Assembly (NCBI GenBank): GCA_028554755.1
Contig: JAPTOF010000004.1
Location: 5,103,001-5,167,000, forward strand
DNA from: Cordia subcordata
Taxonomy: Eukaryota; Streptophyta; Magnoliopsida; Boraginales; Cordiaceae
Direction of reading: 5' to 3'
Length of the DNA stretch: 64,000 nt
Of the stretch, positions 1 through 10,879 are shown piece after piece; positions within the stretch are counted from its first letter, which is position 1; the number at the start of each line of letters is the position of its first letter. Made by a program: the position numbers and the translations under genes. The notes beneath the pieces were generated by a model that saw only the letters and a list, made by a program, of their open reading frames with translations, was not told the origin of the DNA and did not search any database.

Positions 1-1356
1 AGATGGGGAAAAAGAATGTTATGAGCCTTCTTTAGCTCATATCATTTTGGGGATTTTTTTTACAGATTCTTTGTTTGCTTTTTTATATGATTATTTTTTG
101 TAGAGTGGGATATTATGGATCAGATTATCATTATATGAAGTTGTCTTGTGCATTTAATTTAGTTGTTATATGGTACATCTGTTTGGCCAGATTTGCGTAT
201 ATACCTTATCAAAAAGGCTTTCTGATTCTTGAATAATTTAGAATACGGTTGATATCATAAGGTTAATTTGTAACTTTGGGAATATTAATCTAATTTATAA
301 TGTAGTACTCCACCTAGAGTGAATTGGTGGGAAAAGAAAAATATTATTCGACAGCTACTTCTCGGAATTACAATAATAAAATTTCCCAAATGAAGGGAGA
401 AATTTAAATTAAGGAACAATAAGCACTTCTGTAGGATGATCAATGGATGAAAAGTTACATTATACTGTTCCAATTCCAATTCATAAGCAAGTTGAAGAAC
501 ATCATGTATGAAATTTTCACAAAACTACTTACACAAACTAGTCATAGTTACTAATACACTTGATTAGATTCTGCATTTAAGTTCTCCAATAAGATTCATG
601 CAAGTATTCATTTCCTTTTGGAATACTAACACCATAACAACATTTTTTTCTCATCACAGTGAATATTAACATATATTATCTCCACACAATTTCAAATGCT
701 GGCCAGGCCATATTATGCCAAAGCAAAACCCATTGAAATTTTTACTTCATCAATATTATTGTTTTATCCTAAATTGCATTGATTATTTAGCTTATTTCTT
801 TACCACAAGCCTGAGTGTTACATTTTCCGGCTCAATTAACATGCAATCTCACGAATGATTCTTTTTGAAGTGAATCATTAGCAACACATTTCAACAACCA
901 AAACAACTCTACTTGGACTACGCACTTTTGTGTTACATATATAGAAACCACCTCCAACAATTCACTTAACACCAAGCTATTTGGAATTCTTGTATCATAG
1001 ATGTTCACAAGCCTAAATGCAAATAGATTGAAACCACTTAGGAAAAAACAAATCCAAATGAATTAAAATTGATAATTTTCTATAATTGTGGTGCTTCTTT
1101 TTTTGGGAGTACAAGGGAAAATTCCCCATCTTACCTGCATATTTGTGAACCCTATAACTAGTAAGCTGTAGCTCCTTAATCAAACTAAACCAAACAAAAT
1201 CTTCTTTGGAACTCCTTCAAAAGAGTTAATTGAACTATACTTGTTAAATATTATAAATGATTGTGATATAGATCTTGTGGAATTTAATCTTCGAGTGGCA
1301 TTTTACTAGTCAATTGCTAGATAATTAATAACTATGTCTATTATATGGTCGAAACT
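1..1356. other. AT-rich intergenic DNA, no gene seen
   Basis: No reading frame with recognisable protein content, RNA gene or clear mobile-element terminus was found here. The stretch is AT-rich with short poly-T and poly-A runs, like other intergenic DNA in the window. Short reading frames (for example around 285-479 on the minus strand) have hydrophobic, low-complexity translations expected by chance in AT-rich DNA. Confidence 0.6.
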
Positions 1357-2390
1357 AGAAATTATCTAGGGTTTAATCTCCAAAAGGCAGAAGTCATGAT
1401 ACATTAAAATGTCAATAGATTTGGATGAAAGTACATAATTTTAGCGAGGCTTTGTCGCAGTTTAATTCAAAATGATGCGCTGCTTTTGCAAGGGTTTTGT
1501 CAATTTTTGTCGCAATTTCGTGCCATGTATGGTCAATCTTTTGAAGGTTAGGTTTTAAATTGAAACTCGTCTATCATTGTAGTAACAATAACTACTCATA
1601 TCAAAATACCGTTATCTTAAATGATTAGAGTTTAGTCATGTACTTAAGTATGAATCAACAAAGAAACCCCTCCCAATTATTCATCCACTAGAACTTGTCA
1701 CCAATCCCTAATTCTTTTTATGTTTAAACAAAATCCTAATTTTAAACACTTAAAACTTCAACTTACAAAAAATATATCTACTTGGGAACATATATCCAAA
1801 TTTTATTAGCATGGATGTCTCACCAACTAAAATCTAGTTATCTAGGGTTTAGTCTCAAAAGATAAAGTCATGATACATTAAGATGAATCAATTTGGACAA
1901 TAGTATACAACTGTTGTGAGGTTTTTGTCAATTTTTGTCATGATTTAATTAATAATGATGTGTCACTTCTGTAGGGTTTTTGCTGATTTTTGTCGCGATT
2001 TAAGTAAATCTATCATTTAAAAAGGTTAGTTTTTAAATGGAAACTCGTCCATCGTTGTAGCTAGTAACAGTAATAAACTACTTATTTGCGAATACCATTA
2101 TTTTTAAATGATTAGAGTTTACTCCTGTTATTTTAAATGATTAGAGTTTACTCATATACTCACTAAGGATCATTATATATATCTTGCATGAGAATATACA
2201 TTCTCTCCCAATTATTCATCGACTAGAACTTGTCACCAATCCCCAATTTCAATTCCTTTTTTTTTAACTTTTAATTATCTAATTTAATCCCTAGTCTCAA
2301 ACTTATTACAAGCTTCAACTTTTAGTTAACATATCTACTTGAAAACAACCAAGTCCTTCACCATTTACTCTCTCACCAAATAAAAACTAA
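1357..2390. repeat. Diverged direct tandem duplication, about 0.5 kb unit
   Basis: Two head-to-tail copies lie at about 1357-1830 and 1834-2390. Matching landmarks occur in the same order in both: TATCTAGGGTTTA, AAGTCATGATACATTAA, TTTTGTCAATTTTTGTC, GAAACTCGTC, AAATGATTAGAGTTTA, CTAGAACTTGTCACCAATCC and ATATCTACTTG. The second copy is longer, partly because a short stretch ending in AAATGATTAGAGTTTACTC is itself duplicated near 2105-2150. No protein is encoded. It lies 0.7-1.7 kb upstream of the TATA box at 3105, so it could be part of the distal promoter of the gene at 4714, but that is inference. Confidence 0.8.
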
Positions 2391-3104
2391 ACCCAATGTA
2401 GTTCCCTCCTAAAATTCATATTATTGTATTAGTACACATACTCACCAGCTACACAGAACTTGCCTAGTACAGTTAATCAGTACTCAATCCATCAATTTTG
2501 GGGAAAAAAAGAAAAAGAGAGATGAAGAGAAGCCCTTCACGACTTATCTACATTTAAGATCAAATATTTGGTAAATCTGATTTTCTTTTCTTTTTTTTTT
2601 TGTGGGGTCAATTTGGTGAATCAGAGTTGGAGAGTTTGAATTTCAGACACCTCACCACAAGTGGTGGACCTGCAAATGTTGTCAACACCACACAGCAGCC
2701 CCAGCTCGTGTGTTTCATGAGCTGTTGCCAAGAACTCATCTTTGTCTCTTTTTACCACCTCAACGTAACGTTTCAATTTGGTCTCTCTTTGCTGGGTCTG
2801 ACTTGTGCTCCTCTCTGCATCTTTAATTTTTATCCCATATTTATTATTCCCCCTTTAACTTTTTTTTTAACCCCACACCATAATAAATTGCGTAAAAACA
2901 ATTTTCTGTAACAAACCTCATCTGCCCATCGTCACACACCAATAAACCTAGCATTTTTAAGGTTAATTAATCCTACGGCTGAGATTGCTAGAAGTCCACT
3001 AGTACTCCCAAAGTCCTCAAGTAGAGAATCATTTTTCCTTTTGTTTTTCTTCACTCTATGTTGCTGTTCCACTTCTGTGGCTGATTTGTCAACCCCAGAA
3101 GCAG
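2391..3104. other. Upstream region of the gene at 4714
   Basis: Intergenic sequence leading to the TATA box at 3105. A 103-codon frame at 2600-2911 shows no domain, and its second half is hydrophobic and T-rich, so it is not called. No mobile-element ends are visible. The stretch is best read as the proximal promoter of the plus-strand gene that follows. Confidence 0.5.
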
Positions 3105-3112
3105 TATAAATA
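3105..3112 (+). promoter_or_regulatory. TATA box for the gene at 4714
   Basis: TATAAATA stands in a mixed-composition context (GAAGCAGTATAAATACGTAG), unlike the surrounding simple AT runs. A TATA box about 30 bases upstream would put transcription start near 3135-3140, just before a leader that ends in a good splice donor at 3426. The position fits the coding start at 4714 only if the leader intron is real. Confidence 0.6.
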
Positions 3113-3134
3113 CGTAGGTATAGCTGAGGCTCTT

Positions 3135-4713
3135 CACCTTTTGCATGCCATTTTCTTCCATTGGAGAAGCTTTAGTAAGCTCTCTCTTTAGGGTTGTTTT
3201 TCTTTCTTTTCTACACACACACACACACACATATACATATATCTTCTTCTCCACTCTTTTTCTTTCAACCAAGTAAAAGACACACACACACATATATGTA
3301 TATGTATGTATATATAATTTGCTGATGGTTTCCGATTCTTTAGGGTTTCTGATATGTTGTGTCTACAGGTTTTCTGGTTCCTGATGGTTAACTGATTTCT
3401 TGCATCTTGTGATCATACGGTCGAGGTAACATTCTTGCTTTTGTGACCTTCACACATACACACACACGTGTCTGTATATATACATGTGCGTGTATTCGTG
3501 TGTGTGTATCTATACGTGTGTGTTTATATATTCATTATGCTGAGAGTTTCATTTTTTACGAGTCATTTATATGTGTAAGCTATGGCAGTTATCATCTGCC
3601 TTTTGTTTCGTCCCACATATATACAAACGATTAATCATTCTTCAAAATGTATTCGTTATCTTCGAGGCCATAAATTTTGGTTCATTGATCCAATCCAAGC
3701 GGAATTTGAAAACCTTTTTTTTTTTTTTTTTAAATCAGAATTGAAAACCGTTTTCAAGATCCAATTCATTTCAGGAAAAAAAAAAGAAAAAAAAAACTTT
3801 TAGGGCTTTGATTTCTCCTATCTAGGGTTTTTCATTCTCTCTCTCTCTCTCTTGGGTCGATTTTCATTCTCAATGTTGCTTGGGTTCAGTACTGTCATTT
3901 CTTTTGGCTTGAATCACTGAAGTGTACAAAAACACTAGCTGAAAATTTTATTCCTGAATTTCTCTTTTTGGAATATTTACTTTCAGATTTTCGTTCTGGA
4001 TGGAATTTGCATGTTTATAGTAGAAAGATTATGGAGTTCTAACATCTTCTGACCCAAAAAAAAAAAAAGAGAAAGAGTTGTAACATCTAGGTAATAAAAG
4101 GTCCTTTTATCAGTTTTGCTATATGCATTTTTGGAAATTAAATTGAATTGTTGTAATCCAATTTTTGGGTATCAAGAATGTTTCCTTCAAAATTTTTTTT
4201 CTTGAGATTATTAATTTTTATTTCTCATCTTTGTGATTCTTGATATGTTTTTATTTTTCACCTTTTCGGTTTTTGAATCTTTTTTTTTATTTTTCCTTCC
4301 CTAATATTTTTAGAGTTAGTCGTGCTCCCACACTAGATATTCCTAATTTCTTTTTTGTTATTTCAATGGGATTATACAGTCCCTTCAATCTAAAGCTTTT
4401 CCCTTTTCTATATCAATTATTTTTACTTTTTATTCTTTTATACCCATTGTATTTTAGACTCTACTTTATTTTCCACTTATTTAATGGTACTTTCTAAACA
4501 TGTTTGCACCTTTGCCCCCTATCCAGAAATAAAATTCTTTTCTCCTATTAAATTCACTTTTATGATTTTTGTCAAACGTCAAATGAAAATAATAAGTTAA
4601 AACTATCACATTTTGATGATTGGCAAATGCTTTCTTGCTCATTATATTGGTCGCTTGTAATTTGTTGTATGGCTAGGGTTGATTTTGGGGATTATTGCTT
4701 CCAAGTATTAGCA
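3135..4713 (+). other. 5' leader with a small upstream reading frame and a long leader intron
   Basis: The predicted leader runs from about 3135 to 3425. A donor follows at 3426 (GGTCGAG|GTAAC), and the intron would end at 4704 (TTGCTTCCAAG), nine bases before the start codon at 4714. The leader holds a 43-codon upstream reading frame (3145-3276) whose start lies in TTGCATGCC; it overlaps a CA repeat near 3213-3231 and encodes a His/Thr stretch. A second CA/TG-rich tract (3450-3530) lies inside the intron. Long leader introns often raise expression of plant genes. The splice sites come from sequence alone. Confidence 0.5.
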
Positions 4714-5781
4714 ATGGATTGTGATCCAAACATATTTGAAAGAGCAGATGAAGGATATATTCGAGACGAGGATTTTCCATCTCCATTTGACAACATAAAA
4801 AGTTACTTATCAGATACTTTTTTAAGTGGTAATGATGATCCCTCGCTACTGGACTTTAGCACAATTCCTGCTGATGATGATATGATGCAATCTCAAGTGG
4901 CCCTAACTAATAATAATGAACCTATTCCGACTGACAAAAGTCTTAATCAAAGTCTAAATCCCCCCTCTAATCCTCATCAAATTGATCTTCAAGTAAATCC
5001 CAGTCCTCTTGCTCAAAATCTCAATCCAAACCCTAATCTCCATGACCCAAATTCAGTTCCTAAATCTTCAACCAAGAACAGAATTCTTCTCCCTGATGGC
5101 CTTGAAATTGGTCCCTATGGCCTTACCGTTATTAATTCAATGTCATTTTCTAATCCACAAAATGAGATCAACAACTCTCTTTTGGGAACTCAAATCACTC
5201 CTTCAAATTCCATTCTCTCTACAAACAAACAAGACCAAATAATAATCCCTAGTTTTCCGACTTCTACTATCAATCTTCACAACCAACTCCCAAATCAATC
5301 ATCAAACGTTGTTAATCCTCCTTATCATGGGTTCGCTACGGGTAGTGGTTCTTCTTTCTACAACGTATCATCGTCTATGCAAATAACTCTAAGTAACACC
5401 CCATTGAATCATAGAAGCTCATTGGATTATCATAACCCTTTGAAGCTAATGCTTACACCAAAGCCTTCATGCTCAATCCCTAATTACAATCAACTAAAAA
5501 TCCTTGGAAATCAACAATTTACGCTACAAGCGTCGAGTTCGAGAGCCCCACAACATGGGAAAGATTTGCTTTGGAAGCAACCATCAATGCCGCAATCCTC
5601 GGTGTCTACGAATTTACAACAAGGGATGCATGCGACATGGCCAAGGCCATCGACATCACAACAACCTTTGATGAACCTTGTCGATTCGAGAAGAGTTGCT
5701 GAGTTCAAGAGGCGAATGACTCCTGAAATGCTTGAGGAAGTTGAGAAAGAGGGTTCCAAGAGGTTCAGGAGATATGGCTAG
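4714..5781 (+). CDS. Unrecognised Asn/Ser/Pro-rich nuclear-type protein, 355 residues
   Basis: I do not recognise this family. The coding region is a single exon. The N-terminus is acidic (MDCDPNIFERADEG, then several Asp-rich patches to about residue 60). The middle, about 60-310, is rich in Asn, Ser, Pro, Gln and Leu and probably disordered, with one more ordered segment near residue 125 (LLPDGLEIGPYGLTVI). The C-terminus is short, charged and basic (RRVAEFKRRMTPEMLEEVEK, then GSKRFRRYG), predicted helical. An acidic N-terminus, a disordered middle and a basic tail would suit a transcriptional regulator, but no DNA-binding domain is visible. I chose the ATG at 4714 because the in-frame ATG at 4627 lies upstream of the likely acceptor at 4703-4704. 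The 1 kb open frame and its composition make it a real gene. Confidence 0.7.
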   Translation: MDCDPNIFERADEGYIRDEDFPSPFDNIKSYLSDTFLSGNDDPSLLDFSTIPADDDMMQSQVALTNNNEPIPTDKSLNQSLNPPSNPHQIDLQVNPSPLAQNLNPNPNLHDPNSVPKSSTKNRILLPDGLEIGPYGLTVINSMSFSNPQNEINNSLLGTQITPSNSILSTNKQDQIIIPSFPTSTINLHNQLPNQSSNVVNPPYHGFATGSGSSFYNVSSSMQITLSNTPLNHRSSLDYHNPLKLMLTPKPSCSIPNYNQLKILGNQQFTLQASSSRAPQHGKDLLWKQPSMPQSSVSTNLQQGMHATWPRPSTSQQPLMNLVDSRRVAEFKRRMTPEMLEEVEKEGSKRFRRYG

Positions 5782-6198
5782 TGTGGAAGACAAGCATCAA
5801 GCAATTTGTTCATGTTTTTAATTTGCTAGGGTATATATGTGTGTGTTCCTAATTAAAGATCTCCTAGAAATTATGAGCTGAGATCCAAAAACTATTTAAG
5901 AATTTTTATTGTTGAAGTTTTTTCATCGTCATTTTCTTATTTTACTTATTTTGCATGAGTTTGCTAGATTTTGAAAGTTGTTTTTAGTAAGGTGTTGGTG
6001 TGGCTTAATTTAATTTAATTTAATTTCTATGAGGAGTAAAAAAATTGAAAATCCAAATAATTTAGTTAATGTCGTGGTTTGGTCACCCTAGAAAAAGATT
6101 GTATTGCTTCTTTGGAGATAAAGTTGAAAAGAAATATGTTTGGTCTGGTTGCCACTAAAATATACATTCTTCGTTTCATATATACCTGCAAGCTTAAG
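5782..6198. other. 3' flank of the unknown protein gene
   Basis: Sequence after the stop codon is AT-rich and probably holds the 3' untranslated region in its first 200-300 bases. No further gene or element is visible before the MITE at 6199. Confidence 0.5.
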
Positions 6199-6617
6199 AA
6201 GGTGTTTGGCTTTGTTTATAAGTAAAAGATTATATGTCTGAGAAAATCTGCCTGCAAGTTATAAGCAGATAACAAAAGCAGTACCCTTTTTTCTTTTTTT
6301 ATTTGCTTGTAAGTAAGATGATTTGACCAAATAAAAAAATACAGCTGTATCCTTTAAAAAAATAAAAGCAATACTTTCCTATTTTAATTAGATTTTGTTT
6401 TTAGTTATTTTAACAAAAAACTACTTATAATAAGCACATTTTGCCAAATATGTCAATAATTTTATAAGTACATTTTATTCAAATACGTCTCTATTTATTT
6501 GTTATTTACTTATAAATATCAAAAACTACTTATAAATTACATTAGTTACTAATTAGCAGCTTAAAGAAAGCAAAGTCATACTTATAAGCAGCTTAAAGAA
6601 AGCAAAGCCAAACACTC
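6199..6617. mobile_element. MITE, family member A (about 420 bp)
   Basis: The left end reads AAGGTGTTTGGCTTTGTTTA and the reverse complement of the right end reads GAGTGTTTGGCTTTGCTTTC, so the ends form terminal inverted repeats sharing GTGTTTGGCTTTG. TTATAAGCAG motifs occur inside both ends. There is no coding capacity. The same termini occur at 53642-54015, so this is a family with at least two copies in the window. No exact target duplication is visible, so the superfamily (hAT-like or other) is not settled. Confidence 0.7.
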
Positions 6618-8087
6618 TCTAACTAAAGACCATAACTTGTTAAATGTCTTATTAATTATTTTGTGTTACAATGGCGAATGACAGCAATTAGTTTTGTCTT
6701 AGATGATATCTGATCTTAGAAACTTGATCGATGGATTAATATATTAAAGAAACAACGTAGTGTACGTGAATATCCTGATGCCCATTTGATAGGATGGACA
6801 AATTTTCTAGCAAATATTGTGAGTTGTGCACACACACGCCCATATATATATAAAATTTCTGAAAATAAGTCATCTGGAAAAGGATTACTTCACCATGCTG
6901 CTTTTTCTAATAGCCTAAAGAACATAAATAACCAAAAGAATGCACGAGATCAACATGGAATGGGATAAAAATAATTTTTTGCTTATCTATGCACTATAAT
7001 AATTTGAATTGATTATTATTGTATAGTTATTCATACTAACGATGTATTATACTGCTTGCCAAATTAAATTATTGAGATGATATCATAATATCCTAAATAT
7101 AATTTTATATAAATACCAAATAACATGGATGATTTTGGAAGGAAGTGCCGTACCATACGTTCATTTGTAGAGAAAAAAAAAATTGTATATATGTTTAGAA
7201 ACTTAAAGTCACTAATAAATGGACTGAGTAAAAAAATATTGTTTGCCTTATTTCGGATATGATTATTACTGGTTCTATAAAAGATGAATTAAAGCTAGTG
7301 TGTTGCATAAATAAGAAAAGGCACACCTTGTTAGGATTTCACATGCATTTAAAATGAGAAACAAAATTATGAAGAAAGAGGTCCATAGTGTTCAACGATT
7401 TATATTTTTTTTGGTTTAAAAAAATTAGATTTTATGAACACAGAAAACTTATATTCTTTTAATTATATTTATTTTGGCCTTCACCTTTGATGGTACTTTT
7501 ACTTGATCTTTTATCCCATATTCTTCATCAATTATAATGGGAATTTTATATTTGGCAATTTTTAGACAGAACCATTTCCTTTACTTAGACCCTGCCAACT
7601 TCAATCATTCGTCAAGAGAAAACACTTTGGTTTACAGTTAAACTAGTGATACTGTGGGTGTAATGTATATTTTATACTAGCAATAATTGATCCATGCAAT
7701 GCACGAAATTCGTTATAAGTTTGATATTATAGATTTATGTAAGTAACTTATTGTGCTGATCAGTATTGAAAGATCTCAATTTGATTAATTAGTTTGAAAA
7801 TAATTTATATTATATATATTGAAAGCAATATTTGATTGTTTTCTTTATGATATGAATGTATTTCAAGTACTTTGAGAAAAGGTATGTAAAATTTTGTAAT
7901 TATTTTCTTTATTTTCTAACAAATTATCCAAATAAAACTGATTCAAGATAATAAAAATTAAAATATATTGACATATTATGTATTAGTACTATCTTGATGC
8001 ATAATAAAAAAATAATATGTTCCATGCTCGATTTAAACATGCTAAAAATAAAGTAATATTTTAAACATATCATCTCTAATGATATTA
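6618..8087. other. AT-rich intergenic DNA
   Basis: No gene is supported. The 60-codon frame at 6786 and the 93-codon minus frame at 7924-8205 have low-complexity translations typical of AT-rich non-coding DNA. The only structured piece is the possible Helitron terminus at 7677. Confidence 0.5.
7677..7715 (-). mobile_element. Possible Helitron 3' terminus
   Basis: Read on the minus strand, the sequence forms an imperfect hairpin (CGTGC-ATT-GCATGG) followed about 11 bases later by CTAG and then T, the arrangement of a Helitron 3' end. The matching 5' TC end was not located, so this may be only a fragment. It resembles the better supported end at 16120. Confidence 0.35.
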
Positions 8088-8320
8088 GAGCTTGTTTGGC
8101 ATAGAGAAATTTATAAACTAAAAAATCTAAAATATTAAAATTAAATAAATAAATAAATCGCAAAAAGTATTTTAAACAACAAATTTTGACCAAACAAATT
8201 ATCAACTATTTTTTTTACCTAAATTTATATTTTTTTATTAAATAGTAAAACAAGTTTTGTTATCCGCAATAGCAATTGCAACTGCAATAGCAAATTTCAA
8301 CAGTAATACCAAACGGGCCG
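8088..8320. mobile_element. Small PIF/Harbinger-like MITE (about 230 bp)
   Basis: The left end GAGCTTGTTTGGCAT and the reverse complement of the right end (CGGCCCGTTTGGTAT) match as terminal inverted repeats of the GGGCCTGTTTGG type common in Tourist-like elements. TTA precedes the left end, but the right flank reads ATA, so the target duplication is imperfect or decayed. There is no coding sequence. Confidence 0.5.
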
Positions 8321-9351
8321 ATAGACAACCTAGAAGCATAAGCTATAGTAGCAGACAACTAACAATTGAGACAAAATGAAATAGACAAAATGCCATAACC
8401 ATATCTTTAAGGTCAATCGATTCTATTAAAAAAAAGTGTCCATTAATAATGTATAATTATTTTAGTCTAAATATTTATAAAATCCATAATTTATCATTTA
8501 ATCTCAACCTTCTGGTGAATTCTCACAATACACCCACCAATTAAGAAACAAAATATAAAAAGAATTGGACAAACAATTGACAGGGTGCCACGATTTAAGG
8601 ATTATAATGCATGACAAAAATATAAACAACATATAAGAAAAATAAAAAAGTAATCGGACAATTACATAATTTCTGGAAGGGTTAAATCGATTCCAAAACA
8701 ATTTCTTAAAAGATTTATTGAAGTTAAAATTTATATGTAAAAGTTTTGCAACTTGTTGCTTGATTTTGTTTGGATTGGCTTTTTTCAAAAGTGTTTTTTT
8801 TTGCAGGACTTTTTTCAGAGAGCTTTATTAAACAGTAGTAAAAGCTGTTTTGTGTTTGGATTCATCTAGTCAGAAGCACTTTTTAAACTGCAACAGGCGT
8901 TTGGATAGAAAACTGTAAAATCACTTTTTTTTTCAGACAAATTACCAAAAAGGACATGCTGAAGCATTTTTATTGACTGACATTTGAATAAAAAGTAGTC
9001 ATCATAAATAAGCTTTTATCATTGAAAAAATATTGCATGAATTGTTTGTTTTTTTTAATATTTTTATTTTATCACATATATTTGATATTTAATTTTTTTA
9101 AAAATATCTTTTAATAAATTTAAATATTTTGCTTAAATAAAATGAACTTAAATAGGGAAAAACCCTAAAAAAATAAAAATTTTGTCTATTTTTGTATTTT
9201 TCTTTTTCCTGATAAAGAGATTACATAATATTTTTTGTTATATAATTTGAAACACATATCCAATTTTGAAACTCCAAAAGGGAAAGGAAAATATAATTTG
9301 ATTACTTGTTACAACATGTGACAATGTCTATTTAACATCATTTCTATAATT

Positions 9352-10683
9352 TTAATTACGCACTCGTCCTGATAGTTGATCTCTGATAGCATCTCTTGTT
9401 TCCTCCATCACTTTAGTATCTGCTATAGTTGGTTCTTTCCATTCTTGATTTGACACTTCTTCATTGTCGTTAAATGCTTGTTCTTCGACCTCCAATTCAG
9501 ATAAATTTTCTAACATTTAAAGAATATTTAAATCAGGTGAATCCTCTCGTCTTATATAATTGTGAAGCGCAAAGCATGCCCATATAATAGCAAATTGAGT
9601 TTCAAGTTCAAAGTTAGTCAAATTTTGCAAGATTCTCCATCTTCCTATGCAAACTCCAAAAGTTCTTTTAATAACACTCCTTAAGCTTGAATGATGATAA
9701 TGAAACAATTCATTTCATGATCTGAAAGTTGGGACTAATCTAAATTGTGGAAGGTGATATCTTGTACTTTTATATGGCCCTAGATATCCCTTAAAAGTTG
9801 GATATCCAGAATCAACAAGATAATATTTACCTGTAAATAAAATGTTACAAATAAAAAAAATGATGTATATTAATATTAATAAATTAAATAAAAATAATTT
9901 TAAATATTACTAACCTTCAGGTAGATAAGGAAACTGTAATTATGGCTTGCGAAGAGTATCTAAAAAAATTCTTGTATCATGTGCCGAGCCTTCCCAACCT
10001 ATTAAAGCAAATGTGAAACACATGTTAAAGTCACATGCAGCCAAAATATTTATACTAGTAAATCCCTTTCTACAAGTAAACGGTATCTTTTTGTCATCTG
10101 GAACATGGACAACAATATAAGTGCCATCAATCGCCCCTATGCAATCCTTAAACCATGGCCAATATTTTGAATCAACTTCAAGGAATGCTTGAGCATCTCT
10201 AAACATACGATCAGCTGGTCTAATATATTCATTTCCTAACCTCCTTATAGCTTTTAACACCCTATAAACTTGTCTCTGTACAGTCTCTCCAGACCATTGA
10301 AATCTCTCTTCAAGATTTTTATATGAAGCCCCATGACCAATCATGTATAAGAACATAGCTACTGCCTTATCTAACCCAACTCGTCTTGTCGAAACTAACC
10401 CATATTTTTTATTTAAATCATCTACTAATTTTTCAAACACATGTTTTCTCATTCGAAACTATTCAAAGAAACACATCTCATGCCCTCTCTTTAATTCATC
10501 TACCCATCTTTGTCCTGTAAAAGTTGATGTTCTTTTTTCTTGCTTCAATACATAATTCAAATAATAGTTTCTAACTGCTGCAGCAGCTACTGTACTTACT
10601 ACTCCAATTCGAACTTTGTTCACACCTGCAACTTGGTTTAAATTTTCTGAACTTTCAGAATCCGAGTCTGAAGTATCAGTCAT
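9352..10683 (-). pseudogene. Broken PIF/Harbinger DDE transposase
   Basis: The start is the ATG at 10683 (MTDTSDSDSES). An N-terminal helix-turn-helix region ([10 protein letters not shown] to the [13 protein letters not shown] block) leads into a DDE_4-type nuclease domain. The first catalytic Asp lies in [11 protein letters not shown] and the second in GSAHDTRIF. The position normally held by the catalytic Glu (VIERTFGV in the family, from memory) reads VIKRTFGV, so the third acid is replaced by Lys. In-frame stops interrupt the coding sequence: after CFFE at 10459-10461, after TLRKP at 9940, just before the NELFHYH segment, and after DLNIL near 9517. A probable intron lies near 9832-9913 (acceptor before the [10 protein letters not shown] block). 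It is a dead copy; transposition would need protein from another element. Confidence 0.88.
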
Positions 10684-10879
10684 CCTGTATAAATAAACAT
10701 AAACAAATGATTCAATTATAAACAAATGCTTTAATTATAAAAACTCATTAAAACACATGATAAAAAGACAATCATCTCCATAGTCACATAAAAGTAACAT
10801 GTTATACAACTCATGTTCAATAGATAAAACAAATGAAAATATAAAATATAAGAAAATTGTCCAACTAGATAAAAGTAAA

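Noticed and set aside
2600..2911. 103-codon plus-strand frame
   Set aside because: Hydrophobic, T-rich second half with no motif; it lies in the promoter region of the gene at 4714.
3051..3634. Reading frames around the CA/TG repeats on both strands
   Set aside because: Their translations are products of dinucleotide repeats (Cys-Val or His-Thr runs), not genes.
5511..5759. 82-codon minus frame inside the 355-residue protein gene
   Set aside because: Antisense shadow of the real coding exon; no independent evidence.
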